Positions 56,489 through 64,000 of a stretch of 64,000 bases of DNA are shown here, piece after piece; the stretch's first letter is position 1; every line of letters starts with the position of its first letter. The stretch comes from Ascaphus truei (lineage: Eukaryota > Chordata > Amphibia > Anura > Ascaphidae). The notes under the pieces were generated by a model that made no database searches, was not told where the DNA came from, and saw only the letters and a program-made list of their open reading frames with translations. The stretch covers positions 139,206,754 through 139,270,753 of the forward strand of contig CM071570.1 in assembly GCA_036426205.1 (NCBI GenBank), written 5' to 3'. Both the position numbers and the translations under genes were made by a program.

Positions 56489-59197
56489 TTAAACAAGGTT
56501 ACACAATTCTGTGAGCATCACAATCACGGATTGGATTTTGCTCCGAGACCACTGCTGAGCCTCATACTGGGGTGCCCCCATTTGATCATAGGTTACCCGA
56601 GTTGGAGGGTACCTGGCCCTTTGGCTCCTACGGAGTTGTTCTTCAGCAACTCCCTCTGGGGAGTAATAAGTACAGTCCTGAGGCTCAGCCTCGTCCCTTG
56701 AGGGGAGAAATGTCTCTGAACAGTCTCTGTTAGGCACAAAGCACGGGCTCTGTGGATCCAAAGGCTGGCCTGTTGGTGCCACCTTAGTAGGCGTTGGCCT
56801 ACGGGGCCCTTTACCCGTAGCTCCTCCGGGAGATGCCCCTTCTGTGGAATAGTCCCTTTGAGAGGGTCCCTCCATAGGGTCTTCAGGAGTTTCAGAGTGG
56901 GTCTCGTTATTTATAGTCTCTTGACCCACCTCTGATAGATCGGACTCACCGTTGAGCGGTGTGGCCTGTATTTCTTCTTCTTCGCCTCCCACTTGGGGAA
57001 TAGGGAGAAGGTGATTACGATGCCACACCTTTACCCGGCCGTCTGTGTCTTTGATGCGATAGACCGGGAGGCCGGGCATCTGTGACTCTACCTCATATAC
57101 GCCATCTCTCCATCGGTCTGCCAGTTTATGTTTTCCGGGGACTCCCAAATTACGAAGTAACACAGCGTCCCCAGGACGTAACTCTCGATATTTGACTTTA
57201 TTGTCGTATCGTCTCTTATTGCCAGCATTCAGTTTAGCTGTAGACTTCTCAGCCTGTTGGTAAGCTTGCTGCAAACTGTCCTTTAGCCTTTGCACATACT
57301 GGAAATGGGTAGCATTGTGTATCCCATCCGTTGAGACTCGAAGACGCACATCTACGGGGAGTCTTGCCTCCCGCCCAAACATGAGGAAGTACGGGGAGAA
57401 CCCAGTGGACTCATGGCGAGTACAGTTGTACGCGTGTACCAACGTTTCTACGTGACGACTCCATTCTGCTTTCTGCGTTCCCTTCAGAGTTCCAAGCATG
57501 TCCAACAGGGTCCTGTTGAATCGTTCAGGCAAAGCATCTCCTTCGGGGTGGTACGGAGTCGTCCGGGACTTGGCGACGTTCAGCATTTTAAGTAATTCTC
57601 GGATCAGAGTACTCTCAAAATCTCGCCCTTGGTCGGAGTGAAGTCGGTTTGGAAGACCGTAATGCACGAAGAACTTTTCCCATAGAACTTTCGCGACCGT
57701 GATAGCCTTCTGGTCTTTTGTGGGGAAGGCCTGTGCATATCGGGTGTAATGGTCCGTGATGACCAGCACGTTACCGATGCCTCGGCTATCAGGTTCGATA
57801 CATAAAAAGTCCATACACACCAAGTCCATCGGACCAGAACTCTTAAGATGGGCCATGGGAGCTGCTCTGGTAGGCAACGTCTTGCGTTGAATGCACCGGG
57901 AACAACGGCGGCAGTGTTGTTCCACCGCTTCCCTCATCTTGGGCCAGAAGAACCGGTCTCGGACTAGCCCAAAAGTCTTCTCTACACCTAGGTGCCCGTG
58001 TTCATCGTGTAGGGACTTCAACACCAGGTATTGTAAGTTCTTGGGTAGGACTAGTTGTCTCCTATCCGGGTGATTATGATATTGCACCACCCGATAGAGC
58101 AAGCAGTTGTCCACTTCAAATTTGTCCCATTCTCGCATGAGTAAGGCCACCAAGTCATTGGGCGCACGTTTCAGAAGGGCTGGGTTCCTTTTTTCAACGG
58201 CGTGCCGGATGATGCTAGTGACCGGATCTCGAATTTGGTAGTCTACCAGATCTTTCCACCGGAACACCTTGTCGTGCGTGAGGTGCATCCCTTTTGGGTC
58301 GCAGTAGGCGGCGGGGACAGCCTGCGACTGGCATCCCAAAGAGTCGATCACTCGTAACTCGGAGAAGGCCACTTGGTCATTAACTATGGCTGCAGTTTTA
58401 CACATAGCCCGCACTCCGGGGCCGGGAAGTTCTTCCCATTCCTCATCATCGGGGGTAGCGAGTAGTCCTGGTCTTCGGGAGAGGGCGTCCGCCCCAATAT
58501 TCAATGGCCCCGGCTTATACTTCAAGGAGAAGCTGTAGTTACTGAGGGCGGCCTGCCATCGGTGGCCTGCTGCATCTAGTTTGGCCGACGTATTGATGTA
58601 CGTGAGGGGGTTGTTATCCGTCCTTACCTCGAAGGTGACACCGTACAAGTAATCGTGGAGCTTCTCGGTGATCGCCCACTTGAGAGCCAGAAACTCCAAC
58701 TTGTGGACGGGGTATCTCTGCTCACTGGGTGTCAAGCTTCGGCTGATGTAAGCTACCGGCCGCAGGCCCTCCGGGTGCTTCTGGTGCAGGACGGCGCCTA
58801 GTCCATTTAGACTAGCATCCACATGCAGGACGTAAGGCTGTTCGGGATCCGCATAAGCAAGTACAGGCGCTTCGGTCAGACACTTCTTCAGCTTCAGGAA
58901 GGCCTGCTCACACTCAGAGGTCCATTTGTCACCAAACGGTTGGCGGGCTGGTACAGCCTTCTTCCCGGTCTCGGAAGGGTATATCTTCAACAGATTGTTC
59001 AAGGGTTTAGCCTTGCTCGAGTACCCTTCCACGAAGCGGCGATAATACCCACAGAACCCCAGGAAGTATCGCAGCTCTGTGCGTTCTCTGGGCGAGGCCA
59101 GTTCACCACGGCCTCTACCTTGGCAGGGTCGGTGGCGATCCCTTTGGCGGACACGATGTGCCCCACGTAGGTCACCGAGGTATGGCAAAATCGGCAC
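56489..59197 (-). CDS. element C Pol: RNase H, integrase and tail
   Basis: A 902-codon open frame; the part from about 59095 is genuine Pol. RT connection: LRYFLGFCGYYRRFVEGYSS. RNase H: YVLHVDASLNGLGAVLHQ, KLEFLALKWAI and RTDNNPLTYI. The integrase zinc domain is HDEHGHLGVEKTF...CRRCSRCIQRK. The catalytic core has VCMDFLCIEPD, HSDQGRDFESTL and PERFNRTLLD, so all three acidic residues are kept. Then PGDAVLLRN and VWHRNHLLPI, a GPY/F-like region, and about 170 variable residues rich in Glu, Pro and Ser. No stop occurs in 2.7 kb, which suggests recent activity. Confidence 0.88.
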   Translation of the reverse strand: MPILPYLGDLRGAHRVRQRDRHRPCQGRGRGELASPRERTELRYFLGFCGYYRRFVEGYSSKAKPLNNLLKIYPSETGKKAVPARQPFGDKWTSECEQAFLKLKKCLTEAPVLAYADPEQPYVLHVDASLNGLGAVLHQKHPEGLRPVAYISRSLTPSEQRYPVHKLEFLALKWAITEKLHDYLYGVTFEVRTDNNPLTYINTSAKLDAAGHRWQAALSNYSFSLKYKPGPLNIGADALSRRPGLLATPDDEEWEELPGPGVRAMCKTAAIVNDQVAFSELRVIDSLGCQSQAVPAAYCDPKGMHLTHDKVFRWKDLVDYQIRDPVTSIIRHAVEKRNPALLKRAPNDLVALLMREWDKFEVDNCLLYRVVQYHNHPDRRQLVLPKNLQYLVLKSLHDEHGHLGVEKTFGLVRDRFFWPKMREAVEQHCRRCSRCIQRKTLPTRAAPMAHLKSSGPMDLVCMDFLCIEPDSRGIGNVLVITDHYTRYAQAFPTKDQKAITVAKVLWEKFFVHYGLPNRLHSDQGRDFESTLIRELLKMLNVAKSRTTPYHPEGDALPERFNRTLLDMLGTLKGTQKAEWSRHVETLVHAYNCTRHESTGFSPYFLMFGREARLPVDVRLRVSTDGIHNATHFQYVQRLKDSLQQAYQQAEKSTAKLNAGNKRRYDNKVKYRELRPGDAVLLRNLGVPGKHKLADRWRDGVYEVESQMPGLPVYRIKDTDGRVKVWHRNHLLPIPQVGGEEEEIQATPLNGESDLSEVGQETINNETHSETPEDPMEGPSQRDYSTEGASPGGATGKGPRRPTPTKVAPTGQPLDPQSPCFVPNRDCSETFLPSRDEAEPQDCTYYSPEGVAEEQLRRSQRARYPPTRVTYDQMGAPQYEAQQWSRSKIQSVIVMLTELCNLV

Positions 59198-59868
59198 TTG
59201 TCTAGGGACAATTTCAACCCTTCGTTTCCCAGACGATCGATCACCTTAAACAACCGCTCTTCGTGCTCTTCCAGAGTCCTTCCGAAGACGATGATGTCGT
59301 CCAGGTACACCAGGCACTCCCGGGGAATCATGTCCCCGATTGTCTTTTCCATCAACCTTTGGAACGTAGCAGGCGCCCCACATATACCTTGGGGCATACG
59401 GGTGAATTGATAGAATCCCAGGGGGCAGACGAAAGCCGTTTTCTCCTGGTCTTCCGCCGTCATGGGCACCTGATAGTACCCTGATCGGAGGTCCAGCACG
59501 CTAAACCAGTGACTCCCATTCAGCGCATTCAGGATCTCTTCAATGCGCGGAAGGTTGTATTGATCCGGGATCGTGCGGTTGTTCAGTGTCCGATAGTCGA
59601 TACACAGTCGTACGGACCCGTTCTTTTTCCGCACCACCACTATGGGCGACGCATAAGGTCCTCGTGATTCCGTCACAATCCCAGCGGTTTCCATGTCTTG
59701 GATGGCGTTCCTCACATCGTCCACATCCCGAGGGGCAAGGCGACGAGAACGTTCCCGGAACGGGGTGGCATCACTCATCCGAATGGTATGTTGGGCACTG
59801 CGGCTGCACCCCACATCCATCTCGCTCGTGGAGAACACATGTCGTCGTTGCATCAGCTGGGTGGTCAA
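58999..59868 (-). CDS. element C reverse transcriptase
   Basis: RT boxes VRKKNGSVRLCIDYRTLNNR, LDLRSGYYQVPM, TRMPQGICGAPATFQRLM and CLVYLDDIIVFG (YLDD at about 59293-59304) are all intact. The frame is lost near 59100 inside NWPRPEN, where the following TELRYFLGF is in another frame: a one-base indel. Upstream it shares its frame with the protease, beyond a TGA. Confidence 0.88.
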   Translation of the reverse strand: MTTQLMQRRHVFSTSEMDVGCSRSAQHTIRMSDATPFRERSRRLAPRDVDDVRNAIQDMETAGIVTESRGPYASPIVVVRKKNGSVRLCIDYRTLNNRTIPDQYNLPRIEEILNALNGSHWFSVLDLRSGYYQVPMTAEDQEKTAFVCPLGFYQFTRMPQGICGAPATFQRLMEKTIGDMIPRECLVYLDDIIVFGRTLEEHEERLFKVIDRLGNEGLKLSLDKCRFCHTSVTYVGHIVSAKGIATDPAKVEAVVNWPRPENAQSCDTSWGSVGIIAASWKGTRARLNP

Positions 59869-59877
59869 CCGTTTTTT

Positions 59878-60939
59878 TCACTCTGTGGACAGGGTCGATT
59901 CGCCGAAGTTGAAGTCCAGATCGACTATCCGCTCGTGCGCGGCCGCCGCCTTCACCTGAGGTGTGGCTCCCACCGGGCTGACCGGATATATGCATCCCAA
60001 CTTCTGGTCGACATCAAACTCCATCGGAAAGGGGGAGAGATTCTGCACATATACGTGGGTTCGAATAGGGATCTTAGCCGTCCATTCCCTCACTTCGGGT
60101 AGTATTCTATACCCTCGCTGAACCTCTTCTTCTTCAGGTTCACTCTCCAGCGAGAACAGTTGGTCGTTCTGGTCTCGGTCGGGATAACAACACCAGACGG
60201 CCATCTTTTGCACTCCCCCTGGTAATATGGTCGTCAGTCCTCGTTGACGATTGTAGAGGTCCCCATGATGCTCCAATGCATACACCCGGTGGCATTCTTC
60301 TCGTAAGATGGGGTCTAGGAGCGAATCGGCCAGCGGCAACTCGTTGGTCTCTCTCAAGTAGGCTCGGATTATAGCTTGCACTATGTCTGCATTGGTTCCC
60401 AAGATGATTGGGTACTTGCAATGGTCTTGGGGCTCCGGGCATACCATGGCCGCTACCTGCATGGGGTGCTTCTTGCCGGTGTTCAGTTGGAGTATGTCCA
60501 GTTGGACCTTTACAATCCCATCGATGGGGTAGTCTTCATTACTTAACCCCCTAACCTTCATATGTTCGGCCGGCCTTAGTGGGCATTGTTGAAGGTGCTG
60601 ATCATAAAACCTGCGATATATTATGGTTACTTGCGACCCTGTGTCCAATAGGGCCGAGGCGTATATCCCTTCTAGTACCACGGGCACGATGGCCGCAGGG
60701 CCCACTTGACTGCAAGCTTCACCGGATGGGGCGTCATCACTGGGGCCGGCGTCAGAAGGGGCATCCGGGGTTCCAGTTCCAGAATGAGTGAGTTCGAGGT
60801 CAGCTTCTGCCATTGGTACACTGCAGACCATAGATCGGGCTGATTTTCCTCTATCGGAAGGGTGTTCCTCAGGATGAACTTCCTTTTCTGGGCAATTACG
60901 GATTACGTGGCCCTTCTTGCCGCAGTTATAGCATACCAC
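59878..60939 (-). CDS. element C CCHC knuckle and protease
   Basis: Begins VVCYNCGKKGHVIRNCPEKE, a CCHC zinc knuckle, then an acidic linker. The aspartic protease follows, with active site ALLDTGSQVTIIYRRF and a later YPIILGTNADIV flap region. It ends NFGESTLSTE and TGA (59878-59880), then KKRLTTQLMQ continues in the same frame into RT. The stops on both sides read as CGA-to-TGA changes at CpG. Confidence 0.85.
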   Translation of the reverse strand: MVCYNCGKKGHVIRNCPEKEVHPEEHPSDRGKSARSMVCSVPMAEADLELTHSGTGTPDAPSDAGPSDDAPSGEACSQVGPAAIVPVVLEGIYASALLDTGSQVTIIYRRFYDQHLQQCPLRPAEHMKVRGLSNEDYPIDGIVKVQLDILQLNTGKKHPMQVAAMVCPEPQDHCKYPIILGTNADIVQAIIRAYLRETNELPLADSLLDPILREECHRVYALEHHGDLYNRQRGLTTILPGGVQKMAVWCCYPDRDQNDQLFSLESEPEEEEVQRGYRILPEVREWTAKIPIRTHVYVQNLSPFPMEFDVDQKLGCIYPVSPVGATPQVKAAAAHERIVDLDFNFGESTLSTE

Positions 60940-60978
60940 TGGGCGGCTTTCCGGGCGACTCGTGGATGGGGAAGGTGG

Positions 60979-62253
60979 TCAGTCGGGGGGTCGTGGTTTG
61001 TACTCTTTGGACAAGGCAGTAGACTCTTCCTTCTTTTCCGTAGAGCCCTTTCCTTTGGAGGCAGAGGAGCTCTTAGGTGTAGCGGTGGAGTGTAGCATAA
61101 CATGAGCCTCCTGTAGTTTCACTTGCCGCAGCAACTCGGTGAACTTGTAGGGGCCCCCGTCCATTATCTTGCTGCGGAGCATGTTGGCTATGGGGTGAGT
61201 GGGGCTTGATCCCCGCAGATACTGTTTATGGAGAGCTTCATCCATCCCCGATGCGGAGACCAGCTTACGATTGAGTAGGACCCCGAGGACCAGCTGTAGG
61301 CGGTGGATGAAAGCCGACAGGTCCTCTCCTTCCTTCTGATAAAGACGGAAGTACTTCGTCCAGAGCGCTCCTTCGTCTTCTGCTAGTCCGTACGCCTCCA
61401 ACAGGAACGCCACCATTTCCAACGCTGTCAACTCTGGGTGTTGGTCCCTGTGGATGGTCAACATAGTAGACGCAGGGGGTCTGAGGCATTCCATAATACG
61501 CTGCCGCTTTACAGTGTCAGTGCACGACCACTCCTCTACTACTTTTACTGCATTCTCCCTCCACAGGTCTATTCCTTCTTCCCCCTGGGGTATTGGAAGT
61601 ACTCCAGAGAAGGCCTTAAGCTTCCTATAACTTTGAGACTGGGATGCCACAGTGAGGGCTTCTACGAATTGGGGTAGCGTCACCCCCATTATGGAACCTT
61701 CGTTCGTTGCTCTCTCTCCGATAGGCCGAGAGTTTACCTCGCGGGGTACGGTGTCGGGTGGAGAGGGAGGACTGTCAGCCCAACTACTGGTGTCCGGGAG
61801 GCCGCTTGGGGTAAAGGAGACTTTGGGTTGGGGACGGTCAACCCGGTTTGGGGTACTGGACACGGGGGTAAGTGGCGTCCAGGTACTGGTGGACGGTTCG
61901 TCGGGATCTTGAGGAGGGGCTCTGAGCGAGAACATTTCCCGTATTACTGGCAAGTCCGAGTATATAAGGGGGTATCCTTCTGGTGGGCACTCGGGGGCTA
62001 TTAGAATATTCGGGGCCGCTTCAGGGCCTATGTCCCGGCATACGGTGAATAGTAGTGCACTCAAGTGATAAGTAGAGTCGAACACCCTGCCACGGTACCA
62101 TATTCTATCTGCGCCTAAGAGTTTGCTCAGTGAGTTCCGGATGTCAGTTTCAGGTACTAACGCCGGGACGTTCCCTACTGCAACCACATGTCTAGGGGGT
62201 TCACGGACGGTGGTGGCCCACGCGTGGACCTCTTGACGTGAGGGAATTACCAT
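60979..62253 (-). CDS. element C Gag, PNMA-like
   Basis: A 424-codon frame starting MVIPSRQEVHAWATTVREPP. The N-terminus has the PNMA-type pattern (W..., RHVVAVGNVPALV, LLFTVCRDIGPEA). A Pro/Ser/Thr linker follows. The capsid-like region starts RKLKAFSGVLPIPQGEEGID and includes LWRENAVKVVEEWSC, IMECLRPPASTM, MVAFLLEAYGLAEDEGALWT, YFRLYQKEGEDLSAFIHRLQ and LRGSSPTHPIANMLR. The same architecture is seen in vertebrate PNMA proteins, which derive from a gypsy Gag. A TGA ends it 13 codons before the CCHC knuckle, in the same frame. Confidence 0.85.
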   Translation of the reverse strand: MVIPSRQEVHAWATTVREPPRHVVAVGNVPALVPETDIRNSLSKLLGADRIWYRGRVFDSTYHLSALLFTVCRDIGPEAAPNILIAPECPPEGYPLIYSDLPVIREMFSLRAPPQDPDEPSTSTWTPLTPVSSTPNRVDRPQPKVSFTPSGLPDTSSWADSPPSPPDTVPREVNSRPIGERATNEGSIMGVTLPQFVEALTVASQSQSYRKLKAFSGVLPIPQGEEGIDLWRENAVKVVEEWSCTDTVKRQRIMECLRPPASTMLTIHRDQHPELTALEMVAFLLEAYGLAEDEGALWTKYFRLYQKEGEDLSAFIHRLQLVLGVLLNRKLVSASGMDEALHKQYLRGSSPTHPIANMLRSKIMDGGPYKFTELLRQVKLQEAHVMLHSTATPKSSSASKGKGSTEKKEESTALSKEYKPRPPD

Positions 62254-62303
62254 GATGCTGATTTTTGGTGATTCGGTTTTGAATAGGGCACCCCAGGTCT
62301 AAG

Positions 62304-62323
62304 ATCTCAGCAGCGCCTCCAAA
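62304..62323 (-). other. element C primer-binding site
   Basis: Minus strand TTTGGAGGCGCTGCTGAGAT directly after the LTR end GTTACA, identical to element A. Confidence 0.7.
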
Positions 62324-62378
62324 TGTAACGGTCATATCACCCCACCCAATCGCATATACCGCGTGCGTGGGGGGAGAG
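62324..62378 (-). repeat. element C 5' LTR remnant
   Basis: Only the last 52-55 bp of the LTR remain (plus strand TGTAACGGTCATATCACCCC to gcgtgcgtgg, identical to 54963 onward). The match to the 3' LTR stops where a 32-bp tandem array begins. Confidence 0.85.
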
Positions 62379-62520
62379 CAGGTAAGGTGGGCGTGAGCAC
62401 TGGGGGAGAGCAGGTAAGGTGGGCGTGAGCACTGGGGGAGAGCAGGTAAGGTGGGCGTGAGCACTGGGGGAGAGCAGGTAAGGTGGGCATGAGCACTGGG
62501 GGAGAGCAGGCAGGGGGGCG
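62376..62520. repeat. minisatellite, 32-bp unit x 4.5
   Basis: Units gagcaggtaaggtgggcgtg plus agcactggggga start at 62376, 62408, 62440, 62472 and 62504 (partial). Pro-rich frames on the minus strand are artefacts of the array. Confidence 0.92.
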
Positions 62521-64000
62521 CAGCACCAAAAGTTAGCACACCCGAGTTTTAGAGTTTCTATATTGTAATACAGTAACCAAGGAAAATGGATCTGTTGTAC
62601 TCACTGTACCATTTATTGAACCAGCGTTCTGATTCTTGGTTCATACTTCTCTTATGCTATAGTGAGAAGAGATCAGAAAGGATAACTTAATTGAGCTAAA
62701 AGACAGTTTGAAGGTTTAGAGATTTGATGCTGCTTTTTGGATGCATTTACTCCAAGGTCTGTGTAGGAAGTGTTAGGCAATTACTGTTAATTGGAAGTGA
62801 ACACTAATGATTACAATGTCTGTTATGTACATTTGGCATTCAGGCCCAATTTGCATACAGAATAGTTTGATGCGTTTCCTCAATTCTATCATGTTGCTGT
62901 CTGTAAAAACGTTCTTTTCAGACCAAGACCTCTTGTGTTAAGCAGTTAGTTAAAGCGAAGGTTAATGCAAAACTGCACTGACGTCGGCATTATACTTAGC
63001 TCAGGTGCTAAAAGATTATCTGGTGGCGTGAAGTCAGACCGGATGTGCTATGTTCTCTTCTATGTGTATATTATCAAAAGTGCTCTCTCCTATAACACAT
63101 CGCCCACGTTCAGCTTCCGTCGTGCTCTTTACGCCCTGAGTCCCCCCGTTAACGAAACAAAGACAAACTGGAAGCAACACGCCATCATCTTTCCTTCTCT
63201 TGTCTTTCAGTCACTATGGAAACCAAAAGCAAGTTCAGCGCTAAGGGTAATTAGGTAAAAGTGACGTTAGAGAATTACAAGTGCCGTGCCACATAGCCGG
63301 CCAGAAAATACGTTTTGTAAAGAATGTAAATGCAATTGGCTAACTTAAATCTAGTCGTGCACAAACGAACGTAAACAAATGACTGGAAAATGCTGAAGTG
63401 TCTGATTTGGGCATTAATCATATTTACTAGAGAGGTGTACTTCAAGAGCAAAGTACACTAAAAGATCCCAAATAATGGCGCACTGCAGACCAATTTATAT
63501 AATAATGAGGTCAGAAGCAGCTGAAATTACAAACGTAAAATAATTTTATTGATGTTAAGCTAATAGTAAAAATAGATATATATATCCAGAGGAAGGGCAT
63601 ATAGCTATAAACAGGTCCCTCGAGGTATTAATCCATACAGGTGGAAGTCATATAAAGGAGAATAGTGTCTCTGAAGTATAAGTACCAAAGTAGTAACCTA
63701 ATAATATGCGGTGGAAGCTCTCACATCAGTAAATAGATTGTCCCTTAAGATTCAAGATAAATGAGCAAAAAAGTGCAGGATGTGCTGATAAATAACTCAA
63801 TGTGTTCATATGAAATAACGTGATAATGCCTAACAACGTGAAACAAATCTATAGATACAGTGTAATATACCAGACTAAGTGCACTGTGGCGGACTGCGCA
63901 TGCGCCTCAATCTGCGTGATCAACATCCAGTGTAGCGATCACCGATGTCAAGGTAAGTATAAGTGGAGAGAGGGACTTCTAATGAGAATACCAAAGTATT
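62521..64000. other. rragd intron 1, right end of window
   Basis: No exon found, including rragd exon 1. The final 500 bp (ttttattgatg, then CpG-bearing gactgcgcatgcgcctcaat) resembles sequence that precedes the hammerhead-like motifs elsewhere in the window, but no such motif is reached before the window ends. Confidence 0.4.

Larger units (their letters stand above)
54963..62378 (-). mobile_element. gypsy element C with PNMA-like Gag
   Basis: Minus-strand order: remnant of 5' LTR (62378-62324), primer site, gag (62253-60979), CCHC/protease (60939-59878), RT (59868 onward), RNase H, integrase and C-terminal tail (to 56489), purine tract, 3' LTR (56369-54963). Gag, protease and RT are in one frame, separated only by two TGA codons. 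A single frame change near 59100 separates RT from the rest of Pol. It is the best preserved element in the window. It is in gene sense in rragd intron 1. Confidence 0.9.

Noticed and set aside
62201..62539. Pro/His-rich minus-strand proteins
   Set aside because: Produced by the 32-bp tandem array.
39000..64000. rragd exon 1
   Set aside because: No minus-strand segment encoding an acidic N-terminus with a phase-1 donor was found; it is probably beyond the window.

Overview
The window is vertebrate nuclear DNA, most likely from an amphibian (probably a frog). It holds one protein-coding gene, rragd (Ras-related GTP-binding protein D), on the minus strand. Six coding exons (human-type exons 2-7) lie at 38704-38999, 32086-32285, 24591-24705, 20399-20541, 13254-13396 and 2737-2888. 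All have consensus splice sites and compatible phases. Together they encode 348 residues, from just before the GTPase domain to the natural stop codon. The first exon, with the acidic N-terminus, was not found and is probably to the right of the window. The amphibian assignment is an inference from the repeats: a Penelope-like element with a GIY-YIG domain, an L1/Tx1-like LINE, two Ty3/gypsy lineages, a V-SINE-like tRNA SINE and many Harbinger-type MITEs.

Almost everything else is transposable-element sequence inside rragd introns. Intron 6 (2889-13253) holds a broken L1/Tx1-like LINE in gene sense ending about 55 bp before the last exon, a hammerhead-like motif, a 23-bp minisatellite and a MITE nested in an older repeat. 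Intron 5 (13397-20398) holds complete LTR element A (13558-19073, TSD TAAG). Intron 4 holds a MITE and a 49-bp tandem repeat. Intron 3 (24706-32085) holds a long fold-back palindrome, complete LTR element B (25811-30335, TSD GTCT), an L2/CR1-like LINE tail and a MITE. Intron 2 (32286-38703) holds a Tigger-like MITE, two hammerhead-like motifs and a Penelope-like element with an inverted 5' part, split by a second Tigger-like MITE. Intron 1 (39000 to beyond the window) holds a CR1-like fragment, a possible solo LTR, a Tf1/sushi-type gypsy element D (46253-51367) and a large gypsy element C with a PNMA-like Gag (54963-62378).

Elements A, B and C share one primer-binding site, which looks complementary to the 3' end of a tRNA-Thr. 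Element D instead shows the signs of Tf1-type self-priming and has a PEG10-type slippery heptamer (GGGAAAC), exactly in frame, ahead of the gag stop. Three hammerhead-ribozyme-like motifs lie on the transcribed strand of rragd. Many differences between the two LTRs of element A, and some breaks in the other elements, are single-base indels, so some 'mutations' may be assembly errors.

No rRNA, functional tRNA, CRISPR array or bacterial-type operon is present.
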